Shown here piece after piece: positions 9,182 through 18,312 of a DNA stretch of 64,000 nucleotides (position 1 is its first letter; each line of letters begins with the position of its first letter). The notes under the pieces are model-generated. The model had not been told where the DNA came from, searched no databases, and worked only from the letters and a program-made list of their open reading frames with translations. A program made the translations under genes and the position numbers. Origin of the DNA: Streptomyces sp. RKAG293 (GTDB taxonomy: Bacteria; Actinomycetota; Actinomycetes; Streptomycetales; Streptomycetaceae); contig NZ_JAJOZB010000001.1 of NCBI RefSeq assembly GCF_023701745.1, positions 6,867,001-6,931,000 on the forward strand. Reading direction: 5' to 3'.

Positions 9182-10285
9182 ATGCCGACGACGACACTGG
9201 ACCGCCGTACGCTCAACCGTGCTCTGCTGGAGCGCCAACTCCTCCTGGAGCGGGCGGAGATGCCCGCGATCGACATGATCGAGCGGCTGCTCGGCATGCA
9301 GTCCCAGGCGTCCGGCGCCCCGTACATCGGCCTGTGGACCCGGCTGCGGGACTTCTCCTTCGACGAGCTGGCGCGGCTGATGAAGGACCGCGGCGCGGTG
9401 CGGCTGACGCTGATGCGCGGCACCGTGCACCTGGTGAGCGCGGCCGACGCGCTGCTGCTGCGGCCGGTGCTGCAGCCGATGCTCGACCGGGTGGTCGGGA
9501 GCGCGACGTGGGGCGGGGCGGCGCTGGCCGGCGTGGACCGCGCCGAGCTGGTGGCCGCCGGCCGCGAACTGCTCGCCGAGCGCCCGCGCAATCCCGGTGA
9601 ACTGCGCGAGCTGCTCGCCCTCCGCTGGCCGGACACCGCACCGGACTCGCTGGAGAAGGCGCTGCGCACCTGGGCGCCGCTGGTGCAGCTGCCGCCGCGC
9701 GGGCTGTGGGGGGAGAGCGGGCAGCCCACCTACGCCACCGTCGAGGAGTACCTCGGCGCGCCGCTCGCCGACCCCGACCCCGGCCCCGTCGTCGAGCGCT
9801 ACCTCGCGGCGTTCGGCCCCGCGACCGTCGCCGACCTCCAGAAGTGGTCGGGACTGACCGGGCTGCGCTCGGTCGTGGCGGGCTTGGACCTTCGTCCATA
9901 CCGTGACGAGGAGGGCCGGGAGCTCCACGATCTGCCCGGCGCGGCGCTCCCCGACCGGGACGTCCCCGTCCCGGCCCGCTTCGTCGCCGACTTCGACAAC
10001 CTGCTGCTGTCGCACGCCGACCGGACCCGGATCCTCGCCGACGAGCACCGGAAGCGGGTGATGACGGTCAACGGCATCGTCCGCGGCACGATCCTGGTCG
10101 ACGGCTTCGTCGGCGGCACCTGGCGGTTCGATCGTACGAAGGCCGGCGCCGCGGTGAGCGTCACGCCCTTCGTACGGCTGACGGCCGGCGACCGCGACGC
10201 CCTCATGGCGGAGGGCGCGCGGCTGCTGGCCGTCAGCGACCCGGCGGCGGGGACCCACGAGGTCCGGATCGAACCCGCGGGCTGA
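9182..10285 (+). CDS. Winged-helix DNA-binding domain protein (HTH_42, AlkZ/YcaQ-like)
   Basis: A 367-residue protein resembling the HTH_42 (winged helix DNA-binding domain-containing) family, which includes the interstrand-crosslink DNA glycosylases AlkZ and YcaQ. Supporting pieces are the N-terminal RALLERQLLLERA, LLGMQSQASGAPYIGLW near residue 40, and the VRLTLMRGTVHLVSA segment near 75. The C-terminal VNGIVRGTILVDGFVGGTW block is also present. A glycosylase role is only an analogy; many members are uncharacterised. ATG 9182 is preferred over GTG 9173. It stands alone and is convergent with the GH16 gene 22 bases away. Confidence 0.7.
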   Translation: MPTTTLDRRTLNRALLERQLLLERAEMPAIDMIERLLGMQSQASGAPYIGLWTRLRDFSFDELARLMKDRGAVRLTLMRGTVHLVSAADALLLRPVLQPMLDRVVGSATWGGAALAGVDRAELVAAGRELLAERPRNPGELRELLALRWPDTAPDSLEKALRTWAPLVQLPPRGLWGESGQPTYATVEEYLGAPLADPDPGPVVERYLAAFGPATVADLQKWSGLTGLRSVVAGLDLRPYRDEEGRELHDLPGAALPDRDVPVPARFVADFDNLLLSHADRTRILADEHRKRVMTVNGIVRGTILVDGFVGGTWRFDRTKAGAAVSVTPFVRLTAGDRDALMAEGARLLAVSDPAAGTHEVRIEPAG

Positions 10286-10307
10286 CGGTGCCGCCGCTCC
10301 GGCGGGT

Positions 10308-11753
10308 TCAGCTCGCCGGGACGGTGTCCACCTGGGTGACATGGGCCGCCCGGTAGGCGGCCACCTGGGTCTGCACCTGGGCCGGGCTCAGCACCTGGTC
10401 CTTGGCGAAGTACACGTAGTCGACCTTCTGGTCGTACGAGCGGGGCGTGCTGCCGGTCTGTCCCGCGAGGTCGATGAGCCAGTGGTTGAAGTCGATGAAC
10501 ATCGGCGTCTCCGGCAGGTACGGCTCGCCGTGCGTCCCGAACAGCTGCCCGTCGATGTAGTACTTGATGTTCGTGTTGTCGACGGTGACGATCAGGTCGT
10601 GCCAGCCGTCGTAGCTCTGCCGGCTCTCGGTGTGGGTGTTGACCGCGTTCCAGGGGTCGTTCTGGTAGGTCTCCCAGGACGTGGTGTACATGATGTCGCC
10701 GGTCTCGCCCCAGCCGCCGTTGGGCAGGTACTCGAAGTCCAGCTCCCCGTAGTCGGGGTCCATGTCGTGGGCGAGCGGCGTGAAGGCGAAGAACGTCTGG
10801 TTGACGTGGTCCCCGTCCGGGCCGGTGGCGGGGGTGTCGTTGAACTTCACGCGGGCGGCGTACGTCCCGTTGCGGAACTTGCGCGCGGTGGTCTGGATCT
10901 CGGTCTCCTTGGTGCCGGCGGCCGTTCCGTCGGTGGTGAGCCGGAGGTTCATGATGCTGTTGCCGTTCTCCGGCGCGAAGGTGACGTCCTGCGGCGACCA
11001 GGTGGCGCCCGGGACACCGGGCCCGCCCTGCCCGGACTTCACCGTCCAGCCGTGCTGCTGCACCAGCGGGTCGCTGCTGCTGGTGTAGTTGAAGTCGTCG
11101 AAGAGCGCGGGGCCGTTCTGGTTCGGCGGCGTGGTGGGGGGCGTCGTCGGCGGGTCGGTCGGCGGCTGTGTCGGGTCGTTCCCGGCCGGTGCGGTGCCCC
11201 ACAGGACCGTCCCGCCGCGCTGCACGGTGACCTTCGACCAGTTGGCGTACGACGTCTGGGCGCCGTTGAACGAGTAGTCGTCGCTCTGCCGGAGCGTCGC
11301 CCAGGTGGACCGGTAGAACCGCAGCTGCATGTCGCTGGTGTCGGCGCCGGGTGTGAGCGAGCCGGCGCCCGCGGTGAAGCCGATCTCCAGATAGCGGTCG
11401 GCGGTGGCGGTGGGGTGCGCCAGGGTGCCGAACGTGCCGGTGATGTTGGCACAGCCGCGCACCGCCCAGGAACAGGCGAAGCGGTACGAGGAGTCGGCGG
11501 TGTCGGCCTTGAAGTAGTAGCGCGCCGTCACACCGCTGAGCGGCACGGTCGTGCTGCCGGTGTTGGTGACCTTCAGCCACGGTTCCGACTGGTCGGCGGT
11601 GGCCCCGGTCGCGCTGGTGCGGTACTGCGCGCTGAGCGAGTCCTGGGCGGCCGAGGCGGGCATGGCCGTCAGCGCGGCACAGGCCAGCCCCGCGGAGGTG
11701 CACAGGGCCATCGCCGTACGCACGCGGACGGGTATACGTGATCTTGCGGACAC
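10308..11753 (-). CDS. Secreted CBM3-GH16 family glycoside hydrolase
   Basis: A 481-residue exported enzyme. A Sec signal peptide occupies about residues 1-36 and ends near ASAA. A CBM3 cellulose-binding module follows, about 40-190 (EPWLKVTNTGSTTVPLSGVT, SLTPGADTSDMQLRF). A Pro/Thr linker spans about 195-215, then a GH16 domain. The GH16 catalytic pattern is GELDFEY, with E337, D339 and E341 as predicted nucleophile, assisting and acid/base residues. GH16 enzymes cut beta-1,3 or beta-1,4 glucans or galactans; the substrate here cannot be read. GTG start follows GGAAAGGGA. It lies downstream of the GH20 gene on the same strand. Confidence 0.85.
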   Translation of the reverse strand: MSARSRIPVRVRTAMALCTSAGLACAALTAMPASAAQDSLSAQYRTSATGATADQSEPWLKVTNTGSTTVPLSGVTARYYFKADTADSSYRFACSWAVRGCANITGTFGTLAHPTATADRYLEIGFTAGAGSLTPGADTSDMQLRFYRSTWATLRQSDDYSFNGAQTSYANWSKVTVQRGGTVLWGTAPAGNDPTQPPTDPPTTPPTTPPNQNGPALFDDFNYTSSSDPLVQQHGWTVKSGQGGPGVPGATWSPQDVTFAPENGNSIMNLRLTTDGTAAGTKETEIQTTARKFRNGTYAARVKFNDTPATGPDGDHVNQTFFAFTPLAHDMDPDYGELDFEYLPNGGWGETGDIMYTTSWETYQNDPWNAVNTHTESRQSYDGWHDLIVTVDNTNIKYYIDGQLFGTHGEPYLPETPMFIDFNHWLIDLAGQTGSTPRSYDQKVDYVYFAKDQVLSPAQVQTQVAAYRAAHVTQVDTVPAS

Positions 11754-11820
11754 GGTGAATCCCTTTCCAGGTGGGGGTGTCGCAGGGGGAGGTGCTGGAA
11801 GGAACTACTGCTGGTGCGAC

Positions 11821-11849
11821 TGCGGGTGGTGCGCTTGCGGGTGGTGCGC
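11821..11849. repeat. Short tandem direct repeat upstream of the GH16 gene
   Basis: TGCGGGTGGTGCGC occurs at 11821-11834 and again at 11836-11849, a 15-bp period, with a degenerate third piece beside it. It lies in the 142-base gap between the GH20 stop and the GH16 start. It may be a binding site array or slippage product. Confidence 0.5.
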
Positions 11850-11895
11850 GGTGGAACATCTGTGGGGGACGCGCCCGGCGGTGCCGGGACGGCTG

Positions 11896-13401
11896 TCAGC
11901 GGTGGGTGCCGAGCGCCGCGAGCCGGGCCTCGTGGTGGCGCATGGCGGGGAGGAAGTCGGTGGTCCAGTCGCTGCGCGGGTTCCACGCGCTGTCGGCGAG
12001 CGCCGACAGCCGGGGGAAGGCGAGGTACTCGACCTGGGCGGGCGTGGCGGCGAACTCGGTCCACAACTGCCCCTGCGTGCCCAGCACCCGGGCCGCGGCC
12101 GCCGGCTCCCAGTCCGGCGGCGCGGGGTCGTTGCCGTGCACGGCCCGCAGATCGACGACGGCACCGGACTGCCCGAAGGGCTCGCCCGGCCGGTCGGTCT
12201 GCGGATAGTCGAGATAGGTGGAGCGGTACGGCGCCATCACGACGTCATGGCCCCGGCGGGCGGCGGCCAGCCCGTGGCCCGAGTCCCGCCACGGCATGAC
12301 GGTGAACTCCGGCGGCAGGACCCCGCCGTCCTCCGCCCAGCACACCGGCTTGCGGCCCTCCCGCAGCAGGAAGTCGCCGATCCGCCCGAGGAACCAGCCG
12401 TGCAGTGCCTTCGGCCCCGCCAGCCGCTCGGCCACCGCCCGCTGCCGTGCCCGCGGGCTGTTCTCCCACTCGACGGTGGGGCACTCGTCGCCGCCGATGT
12501 GGATGTACGGGGACGGGAAGACGTCCAGGACCTCGCCGAGCACCGTGCGGCAGAACTCCAGCACCTCGTCGTGCACGCCCAGGACGTTCTCGCACACCCC
12601 CCACTCGGTCCACACGTCCAGCTGCCGGCCGGGGACGTTCCCCAGCTGTGGATAGGCGGCGAGCGCCGCCCGCGCATGGCCCGGCATCTCGATCTCGGGG
12701 ACCACGGTCACACCGCGCTCGGCCGCGTAGCCGACGAGCGCCCGCAGCTGGGCGGCGGTGTAGACACCGCCGTGCGGGGTGTCGTCGTAACTGGCGCTGC
12801 CGGCCCGGCCGGTCATGCTGCGGGGCCGGTGGCCGCCGGTCTCCGTCAGCAGCGGGTACCCGGGCACCGGCATCCGCCAGCCCTGGTCGTCGGTGAGGTG
12901 CAGATGCAGCACGTTGAGCTTGTGGAAGGCGAGCAGGTCCACGAAGCGCCGCAGGAACGACACCGGCTGGAAGTGCCGGGCGACGTCGAGCATCGCCCCG
13001 CGCCAGTGGTACCGCGGCACATCGGTGGCCTGGACGCACGGCAGCCGCCACGGCACCCCGGTGACCGGCACCGCCGACAGCGCCTCGGGGGGCAGCAGTT
13101 GGCGGATCGTCTGAACGCCGTTCAGCAGCCCGGCCGGCTGCGCCGCCCGCAGCAGGATCGCGTCCGGGCCGACGGTCAGCCCGTAGCCCTCCGCGCCCAG
13201 CCCGCCGAGCTGCGGGTCCAGGGCGAGGATGACGTTGCCGTCGGGGGAGGAGCGGAGCGGGAGCCCGGTGGCGGGGCCCAGCAGGGTGCGCAGCAGCCGG
13301 GCGGCGCCCTCCGCGCCCTCGGTGACCCGGACGGTCGTGTCGGTGGTGAAGGTGAAGTGGCCCGGGATACGGACCAGATGACTGGGGTGGGGAATGATCA
13401 C
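11896..13401 (-). CDS. GH20 beta-N-acetylhexosaminidase
   Basis: A 501-residue family 20 enzyme that releases terminal N-acetylhexosamine from chito-oligosaccharides. The catalytic pair is in HIGGDECPT, D305-E306. Substrate-pocket features follow, including VVPEIEMPGHARA near 235 and the WTEFA tail region. No clear signal peptide is present, which suggests cytoplasmic action on imported chitobiose-type sugars, as for the Streptomyces DasD-type enzyme. GTG 13401 was chosen for its GGAGG seven bases upstream. It follows the two sugar permeases and probably belongs to their operon. Confidence 0.9.
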   Translation of the reverse strand: MIIPHPSHLVRIPGHFTFTTDTTVRVTEGAEGAARLLRTLLGPATGLPLRSSPDGNVILALDPQLGGLGAEGYGLTVGPDAILLRAAQPAGLLNGVQTIRQLLPPEALSAVPVTGVPWRLPCVQATDVPRYHWRGAMLDVARHFQPVSFLRRFVDLLAFHKLNVLHLHLTDDQGWRMPVPGYPLLTETGGHRPRSMTGRAGSASYDDTPHGGVYTAAQLRALVGYAAERGVTVVPEIEMPGHARAALAAYPQLGNVPGRQLDVWTEWGVCENVLGVHDEVLEFCRTVLGEVLDVFPSPYIHIGGDECPTVEWENSPRARQRAVAERLAGPKALHGWFLGRIGDFLLREGRKPVCWAEDGGVLPPEFTVMPWRDSGHGLAAARRGHDVVMAPYRSTYLDYPQTDRPGEPFGQSGAVVDLRAVHGNDPAPPDWEPAAAARVLGTQGQLWTEFAATPAQVEYLAFPRLSALADSAWNPRSDWTTDFLPAMRHHEARLAALGTHR

Positions 13402-13453
13402 AGCTCGGCCTCCAGGCCCGGACGGAATCGGGTCAGCCCGCTCAGCACGCGTA

Positions 13454-14284
13454 TCAGCCCTTGACCGCACCGGCGGTCATCCCGGAGGTGACCCGGTTCT
13501 GCAGGGCGAGGAAGACCACGAGGACGGGGAGCATGAAGAGCGAGGAGGCGGCCATGGTGGCGCCCCAGTCGGTGCCGAAGACATTGCTGAACGAGGAGAG
13601 CCACACCGGCAGCGTCCTGGCGTCCTGGTTCTTGATGATCAGCGTGTTGGCGAACGCGAACTCGTTCCAGGCCGTGATGAACCCGAACAGCGAGGTGGAC
13701 AGCAGCCCGGGGGCCAGCAGCGGGAACGTCACCCGGCGGAACGCCTGCGGCCGGGTGCAGCCGTCCACCTGGGCCGCCTCCTCCAGCTCCACCGGTATCG
13801 CGGCGAGGAACCCGCGCAGCGTCACGATGGTGAACGGCAGCGTGGTCATGAAGTAGACCAGGGTGAGCATCGACAGCTTGTCGAGCATGTCGGTGTCCCG
13901 GGCGATGACGTACATCGGGATCAGCAGCGCCTCCCAGGGCGCCATCTGCGCGGTGAACACCATCAGGATGAACGCCCGCCTGCCGCGCCAGCGCATCCGG
14001 CCGACCGCGAAGGCGGCCAGCAGCGCGACGGCCAGCGAGAGCAGCACCGCGCCGAGGGTGACGGTGAGGCTGTTGCGCCAGAAGGTGCCGAAGCCGTCGG
14101 CGTGCACGGCGGTGGAGAAGTGGTCGAGGGTGAGGTGCCGGGGCCAGAACGACGGGGTGTCGGCCTGGATGTCCACGGTCGGCTTGAAGGCGGTCAGCAC
14201 CATCCAGTAGACGGGGAAGACCGACACCGCCACCACGAACAGCGCGGCGAGGTTGAGCGGGACCTTGCGCAGCGACCGGGTCAC
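13454..14284 (-). CDS. CUT1-type carbohydrate ABC transporter permease (second subunit)
   Basis: A 276-residue MalG-like inner-membrane permease with six predicted helices. The cytoplasmic EAA loop reads EEAAQVDGCTRPQAF near residue 165. Its GTG start overlaps the stop of the first permease (GTGA) and is preceded by GGAGAGG, so the two are translationally coupled. With the binding protein at 15342 it forms an importer of CUT1 type. No ATPase gene is nearby; Streptomyces importers of this type commonly share the MsiK ATPase encoded elsewhere. Order and neighbours match the das chitobiose system. Confidence 0.9.
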   Translation of the reverse strand: MTRSLRKVPLNLAALFVVAVSVFPVYWMVLTAFKPTVDIQADTPSFWPRHLTLDHFSTAVHADGFGTFWRNSLTVTLGAVLLSLAVALLAAFAVGRMRWRGRRAFILMVFTAQMAPWEALLIPMYVIARDTDMLDKLSMLTLVYFMTTLPFTIVTLRGFLAAIPVELEEAAQVDGCTRPQAFRRVTFPLLAPGLLSTSLFGFITAWNEFAFANTLIIKNQDARTLPVWLSSFSNVFGTDWGATMAASSLFMLPVLVVFLALQNRVTSGMTAGAVKG

Positions 14285-15261
14285 AGCGCCTCTCCTTCCT
14301 GCCGGAACATCCGGCGCAGATTGAAGACGAGCGCCACGAGCAGGATCAGCACGGTGAGCGTGGAGACCGCCGAGCCGACGTCGTACTTGTGGAGCGACTG
14401 CGCGATCTGGAAGGCGTAGACGGGCAGGGTGGTGGTCGCCCCGTTCGGGCCGCCTTCGCTGATCACCCAGATCTGGGCGAAGCACTTGAAGCACCAGATC
14501 ACTTCGAGCGAGGTGATCAGGGCGAACAGCTGCCGCAGCATGGGGAAGGTGACGTGCCGGAAGACCTGGAAGCCGCCGGCGCCGTCCAGCCGGGCCGACT
14601 CGTACAGCTCGACGGGGATCGTGGTGAGCCCGCCGTAGAGGGTCAGCGCGGCGAACGGCACCGACTGCCAGACGACCAGGGTGACCAGGATGAAGAAGGT
14701 CGAGTTCCCGTCGGCGAACCAGGAGTAGTCGCGGTAGGAGTCGAACCCGAGCTCCACCAGCACCCAGTTGACCACTCCGAAGCGGGACTGGAAGAGCCAC
14801 TGGAAGATGGTGGTGGCGGCGATCACCGGCGTCGCCCAGGTCAGGACGAGGGCGCTCATCACGGCCAGCCGCATCCGCTTGCCGAGCCGCGCCAGCATGA
14901 GCGCGACCAGGGTGCCGATCACCATGATGAGAACGACGTCGATCGCGGTCCACCACAGGGTGCGGCGTACCACCGTCCAGAACTCGGGGTCGTTCAGCAC
15001 CTCCGAGTAGTTGTCGAACCCGACGAAGGTGGCGCCGCCGCGGATCAGTTCGCCCAGCCGGAAGTGCTGGAAGGACATCACCGTGTTGCGGATCAGCGGG
15101 TAGAGCAGGAGGAAGGCCGTGCCCACCACGGTGGGAGCGATCAACAGATACGGCCAGACGGCGCCGAGCACGGGGCGCCGGCGGCGGCGGGGTGCCGGGG
15201 GCGGATCCACGGAGGTCTGTTGAGGGGGCCGCCGGCGGGCGGCGGGGGGTGCAGCGGGCAC
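14281..15261 (-). CDS. CUT1-type carbohydrate ABC transporter permease (first subunit)
   Basis: A 326-residue MalF-like permease. A basic, proline-rich cytoplasmic head (about 1-30) precedes six membrane helices beginning at AVWPYLLIAPTVVGTAFLLL. The EAA loop reads ESARLDGAGGFQVF near residue 230. GTG 15261 has AGGAG eight bases upstream. It partners with the downstream permease (overlapping GTGA) and the upstream lipoprotein. Confidence 0.9.
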   Translation of the reverse strand: MPAAPPAARRRPPQQTSVDPPPAPRRRRRPVLGAVWPYLLIAPTVVGTAFLLLYPLIRNTVMSFQHFRLGELIRGGATFVGFDNYSEVLNDPEFWTVVRRTLWWTAIDVVLIMVIGTLVALMLARLGKRMRLAVMSALVLTWATPVIAATTIFQWLFQSRFGVVNWVLVELGFDSYRDYSWFADGNSTFFILVTLVVWQSVPFAALTLYGGLTTIPVELYESARLDGAGGFQVFRHVTFPMLRQLFALITSLEVIWCFKCFAQIWVISEGGPNGATTTLPVYAFQIAQSLHKYDVGSAVSTLTVLILLVALVFNLRRMFRQEGEAL

Positions 15262-15341
15262 GGCACTTCTCCTGGTGTCCTGGTGGGGGCTGTCTCGTCA
15301 GGCGGGGGCGGCCGCACGGGCCCGCACGGACCGGTCCCCGT

Positions 15342-16616
15342 TCAGGAAGCGGTGTTCAGGGCTTTGGTGATGGCCTCGGACGCGGTACGGGCGGCCGCGG
15401 CCGGGTCCGCTCCGGTCAGGTACTGCGTCATGTACTGCTTGATCGGGTTGTTCGCCTCGACGGCCGCCCAGTTGGGGGAGTTGGGGGTGCCGTGGCCGTT
15501 GGCCGCGCCGACCGCCATCACCGCGCCGCCCTCGTTGCCCGCCAGCACACCGGCCAGCGACGTCCTGTTGGGGACGTAGCTCATCTCCTTGGCCATGTCC
15601 GTCTGCCACTTCTCGCCGGCCAGCGCCTTGACGACCTCGTAGGCGGCGTCCTGGTGCTGCGACGCCTCCGGGATGATGAGGTCGGAGCCGCCGGTGAAGA
15701 CCGCGCCGGGCTTGTCGGCCGTCTTGCCGGGGATCGGGAAGAAACCGATCTTGTCCTTCATCGCCGGGTTGGCCTTGATGATCGCGGCCGCGCCACCGGG
15801 GACCGAGATGATCTGCGCGCTCTTGCCCTTCGCGAAGACCTCTGCCTGGAGCGGCTTCGCCTCGTCGGAGTCCTTCGGGCCCTTGCCCAGGGCCTGGAGC
15901 TTCTTGTAGAACGCCATCCCGGCCTGCGCCTGGGGCGTGTCGAGGGTGCCCTTCCACTGGTCGCCGTCCTTGACGGCGAACTCACCGCCCTCGTCCCAGA
16001 CGAAGCCGGCCAGCGCGTACCAGGTCTGTCCGGTCAGATAGATGCCGTCGTTGCCACCGGTGTTGAGCTTGGTGGTGTCGGCGATCCACTCGTCGCGGGT
16101 CTTGGGCGGGGTGGTGATGCCGGCCTGGGTGAAGAGGTCCTTGTTGTAGACCACCACGCGGTTGGCGGCGTACCAGGGGATGCCGAACTGCTTGCCGTCG
16201 ATCTTTCCGGGCTCGGCCAGGCCCGGTATCCAGTCCGCGCCCTTGAGGTCGGCGACCTTCCCGGTCAGATCCCTGACCCCGCCGCTGGCGGCGTACTGCG
16301 CGACCTGGGTGTTGCCGACCTCGATGACGTCCGGCGCGTCCTTGCTCGCCAGAGCACTGGTGATCTTCGCGCCGATACCGTCCCACTCCTGGATCTGGAT
16401 CTTCAGGGTGGTTCCGGAGTGGGTCGTCTCGAAGTCCGTCCTGAACCGCTGGAGGAACGGATCGGAGACGCTGCCCTTCATGATCCACACGGTGAGCTCG
16501 GCGGGGCTCTTGCCGTCGCCTGCGGTGTTCGACGAGTCGGAGGAGGAACTGCAGGCGCTCAGGCCGGCTACGGCGATCGCGAGCGCCGCGGTGCCTGCAA
16601 GGAGTCTGGTTCTCAC
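15342..16616 (-). CDS. Sugar ABC transporter substrate-binding lipoprotein
   Basis: A 424-residue extracytoplasmic solute-binding lipoprotein of the CUT1 type. The signal peptide RTRLLAGTAALAIAVAG leads to lipobox LSAC, with C22 as the lipidated residue. The mature protein shows the usual cluster 1 pieces (LTVWIMKGS, DAPDVIEVGNTQ, FGIPWYAANRVVVYNKDLF). I take GTG 16616, not 16628, because GAGGTGA lies about eight bases upstream and the shorter form is a normal signal peptide. It is divergent from the GntR regulator, as dasA is from dasR, so an amino-sugar ligand is inferred. Confidence 0.88.
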   Translation of the reverse strand: MRTRLLAGTAALAIAVAGLSACSSSSDSSNTAGDGKSPAELTVWIMKGSVSDPFLQRFRTDFETTHSGTTLKIQIQEWDGIGAKITSALASKDAPDVIEVGNTQVAQYAASGGVRDLTGKVADLKGADWIPGLAEPGKIDGKQFGIPWYAANRVVVYNKDLFTQAGITTPPKTRDEWIADTTKLNTGGNDGIYLTGQTWYALAGFVWDEGGEFAVKDGDQWKGTLDTPQAQAGMAFYKKLQALGKGPKDSDEAKPLQAEVFAKGKSAQIISVPGGAAAIIKANPAMKDKIGFFPIPGKTADKPGAVFTGGSDLIIPEASQHQDAAYEVVKALAGEKWQTDMAKEMSYVPNRTSLAGVLAGNEGGAVMAVGAANGHGTPNSPNWAAVEANNPIKQYMTQYLTGADPAAAARTASEAITKALNTAS

Positions 16617-16662
16617 GGGGTCTGTCACCTCGAATAGGAGCGGCGGAACTTACCACTTCACA

Positions 16663-16816
16663 ACTGGTCTGGTGCTGGTTGGAGAAGGTGGCATAGACCA
16701 GTGATGCCGTCAAGAGGTCGTGCAGGCAAAGGCCTGACCCCCTGATTCCCCCGGATCTTCGGTTCCGGTCGCAACCCGTCCGCCGACTCGGGACGGACCG
16801 GCCTGGCGTACTGGTC
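16663..16816. promoter_or_regulatory. DasR-like (GntR/HutC) operator half-sites between the binding protein and its regulator
   Basis: ACTGGTCT lies at 16663-16670 and its exact reverse complement AGACCAGT at 16695-16702. Another ACTGGTC lies at 16810-16816. These equal the half-site of the Streptomyces DasR-responsive element (ACTGGTCTAGACCAGT type). Each neighbouring half is degenerate: GGTGGCAT before AGACCAGT keeps 4 of 8 positions. The divergent region would let the regulator at 16917 control both directions. That this regulator, rather than genuine DasR, binds here is an inference. Confidence 0.6.
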
Positions 16817-16916
16817 AGGATCTGGATAGCCTTCAGGGGCGGGACTGGACAGGACGCAGACGGCACACAGCCCGGACGCGCCGGGGCGGACCCCGGACGG
16901 CACGAAGGAGTCAGGT

Positions 16917-17759
16917 ATGGGAAGCGAGTCGCCGCGGTCGGCGCTCAAGCGCGAACGGGTGCGTGACTACCTGTTGGAGCTCGTCGAATCCCATGTGCCC
17001 GGCGATCCGATCCCCTCCGAGCGGACCCTGTGCGAGCAGTTGTCGGTCTCCCGCCCGACGCTGCGCTCCGCGGTCGACGAACTGGTCAACACCGGACTGA
17101 TCGTCCGCGAGCACGGGCGCGGGATGTTCGTCGCTCCCGCCAAGATCACCCAGGAACTGGTGGCGGACGAGCACTCGTTCTCGCTGCCGAAGGCCGACGG
17201 CACCTGGTCCAGCAAGGTCCTGGAGCTGACCACCGTCCAGGCCGGTGCCAGGGTGGGCCGCAAACTGCACATCTCACCCGCGGCCGAGATCACCTACATC
17301 GCCCGGCTCCGGCTCGTCGACGGCGAGCCGATGGCCATCGAATACCTGCACGTGCCCGCCCTGCTCGTGCCGGGTCTGCGGCCGTCGGACATGGAGTCCG
17401 GGGACTTCTACCGGTTCCTGCGCGACGAGCACCGGGTGCGGGTCCACGAGGCGGTCCAGTCCATCGAGCCGACCGTCACCAACGAGGTCGAGGCCCGGCT
17501 GCTGGGCGTGCCGCTGCTCTCCCCGGCCCTGCTCTTCGAACGCCTCACCAGGGACGAGACCGGCCGCCCGGTCGAGTACGTCCACTCGCTCTACCGCGGC
17601 GACCGCTACCGGATCGTCTCCCGGCTCGCCCTCGGCGAGGCCGGGGCTCCGGGCCCGGACGCGGCCGCCCGGCACCACCCCGGCATCCCGCCGGGCGATC
17701 TGGCGGGCCGCGGCGACGTCCCCTCCTCGATGGTGGGCGACGTACAGCCCGCGGTGTGA
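16917..17759 (+). CDS. GntR/HutC-family regulator, DasR-like paralogue
   Basis: A 280-residue repressor-type protein. The winged helix-turn-helix spans about residues 10-75 (IPSERTLCEQLSVSRPTLRS, GLIVREHGRGMFVAP). The UTRA effector domain spans about 90-240 and ends with VEYVHSLYRGDRYRIVSRL, very close in pattern to the end of DasR. DasR binds phosphorylated amino sugars. The N-terminal and recognition-helix sequences differ from what I remember of DasR, so this looks like a local paralogue. It diverges from the transporter operon. The last 35 residues are a Pro/Gly/Ala-rich tail not usual for the family. Confidence 0.85.
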   Translation: MGSESPRSALKRERVRDYLLELVESHVPGDPIPSERTLCEQLSVSRPTLRSAVDELVNTGLIVREHGRGMFVAPAKITQELVADEHSFSLPKADGTWSSKVLELTTVQAGARVGRKLHISPAAEITYIARLRLVDGEPMAIEYLHVPALLVPGLRPSDMESGDFYRFLRDEHRVRVHEAVQSIEPTVTNEVEARLLGVPLLSPALLFERLTRDETGRPVEYVHSLYRGDRYRIVSRLALGEAGAPGPDAAARHHPGIPPGDLAGRGDVPSSMVGDVQPAV

Positions 17760-17784
17760 GCGGGGATAGTGGACGTGGCCGTCA

Positions 17785-18099
17785 TCAGCACAGGGCGACG
17801 GCGACGGCCTCCGGGTCCCGCACCCGGCGGGCGGTGAGCAGCGGGTCGACGGTCACCGTGGTGGCGCCCAGCGGCGCCGACAGCGCCCGGACCGCCGGCT
17901 CGGAGAGCCGGATCCACTCCTGCCCGGCGCCCATGACCGACCGCAGCCGCCGCTCGCTGGTGAAGGCGACGGCGGTCCTCGATCCGAGCGGCGTACGGCA
18001 CAGCCGCAGCGCGTAACCGGCGGGACCGCGCCGTACGGGTACGTACAGCGGGCCCGCCGGGACATCGTTCCCGGGCTCTTCTGCGCGGCTGCGCGGCAT
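17785..18099 (-). CDS. SAV_915-like small hypothetical protein
   Basis: A 104-residue protein with LYVPVRRGPAGYALRLCRTP near residue 18 and TAVAFTSERRL near 45, resembling the SAV_915-type Streptomyces family and loosely SseB-like folds. ATG 18099 is supported by GGAGG seven bases upstream; the open frame extends further but without a ribosome-binding site. No catalytic motif is visible. It is convergent with the GntR gene, 25 bases apart. Confidence 0.65.
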   Translation of the reverse strand: MPRSRAEEPGNDVPAGPLYVPVRRGPAGYALRLCRTPLGSRTAVAFTSERRLRSVMGAGQEWIRLSEPAVRALSAPLGATTVTVDPLLTARRVRDPEAVAVALC

Positions 18100-18312
18100 T
18101 GCGGTCCTCCGGGGGGAGCGGACGGGTTGTTCCGGTGTCGAGGTGGCGGTGCGGGGCGGCGGCATCGGTGCGGATGCCGCCCCGACGTTCCCGACGTTAT
18201 CGCCACAACCGTCCCCACTCACCTCGATAACCGGTCGTCCATGCCCGGTTGGCACTGAACCGGGGGAATGGACACCGGGCCGCCACTCGCCGTCCGGCCA
18301 CCGGTCAGCGGT

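Noticed and set aside
11754..11895. CRISPR-like or larger tandem array upstream of the GH16 gene
   Set aside because: Only two exact 14-base copies and a partial third occur, with one-base spacing and no spacers.
13454..14956. 500-codon frame across both sugar permeases
   Set aside because: Its first part is out of frame with the first permease. The true second permease begins at GTG 14284, with its own ribosome-binding site.
16917..17759. Calling the regulator dasR itself
   Set aside because: The UTRA end is very similar, but the N-terminus, recognition helix and extra C-terminal tail do not fit my recollection of DasR.
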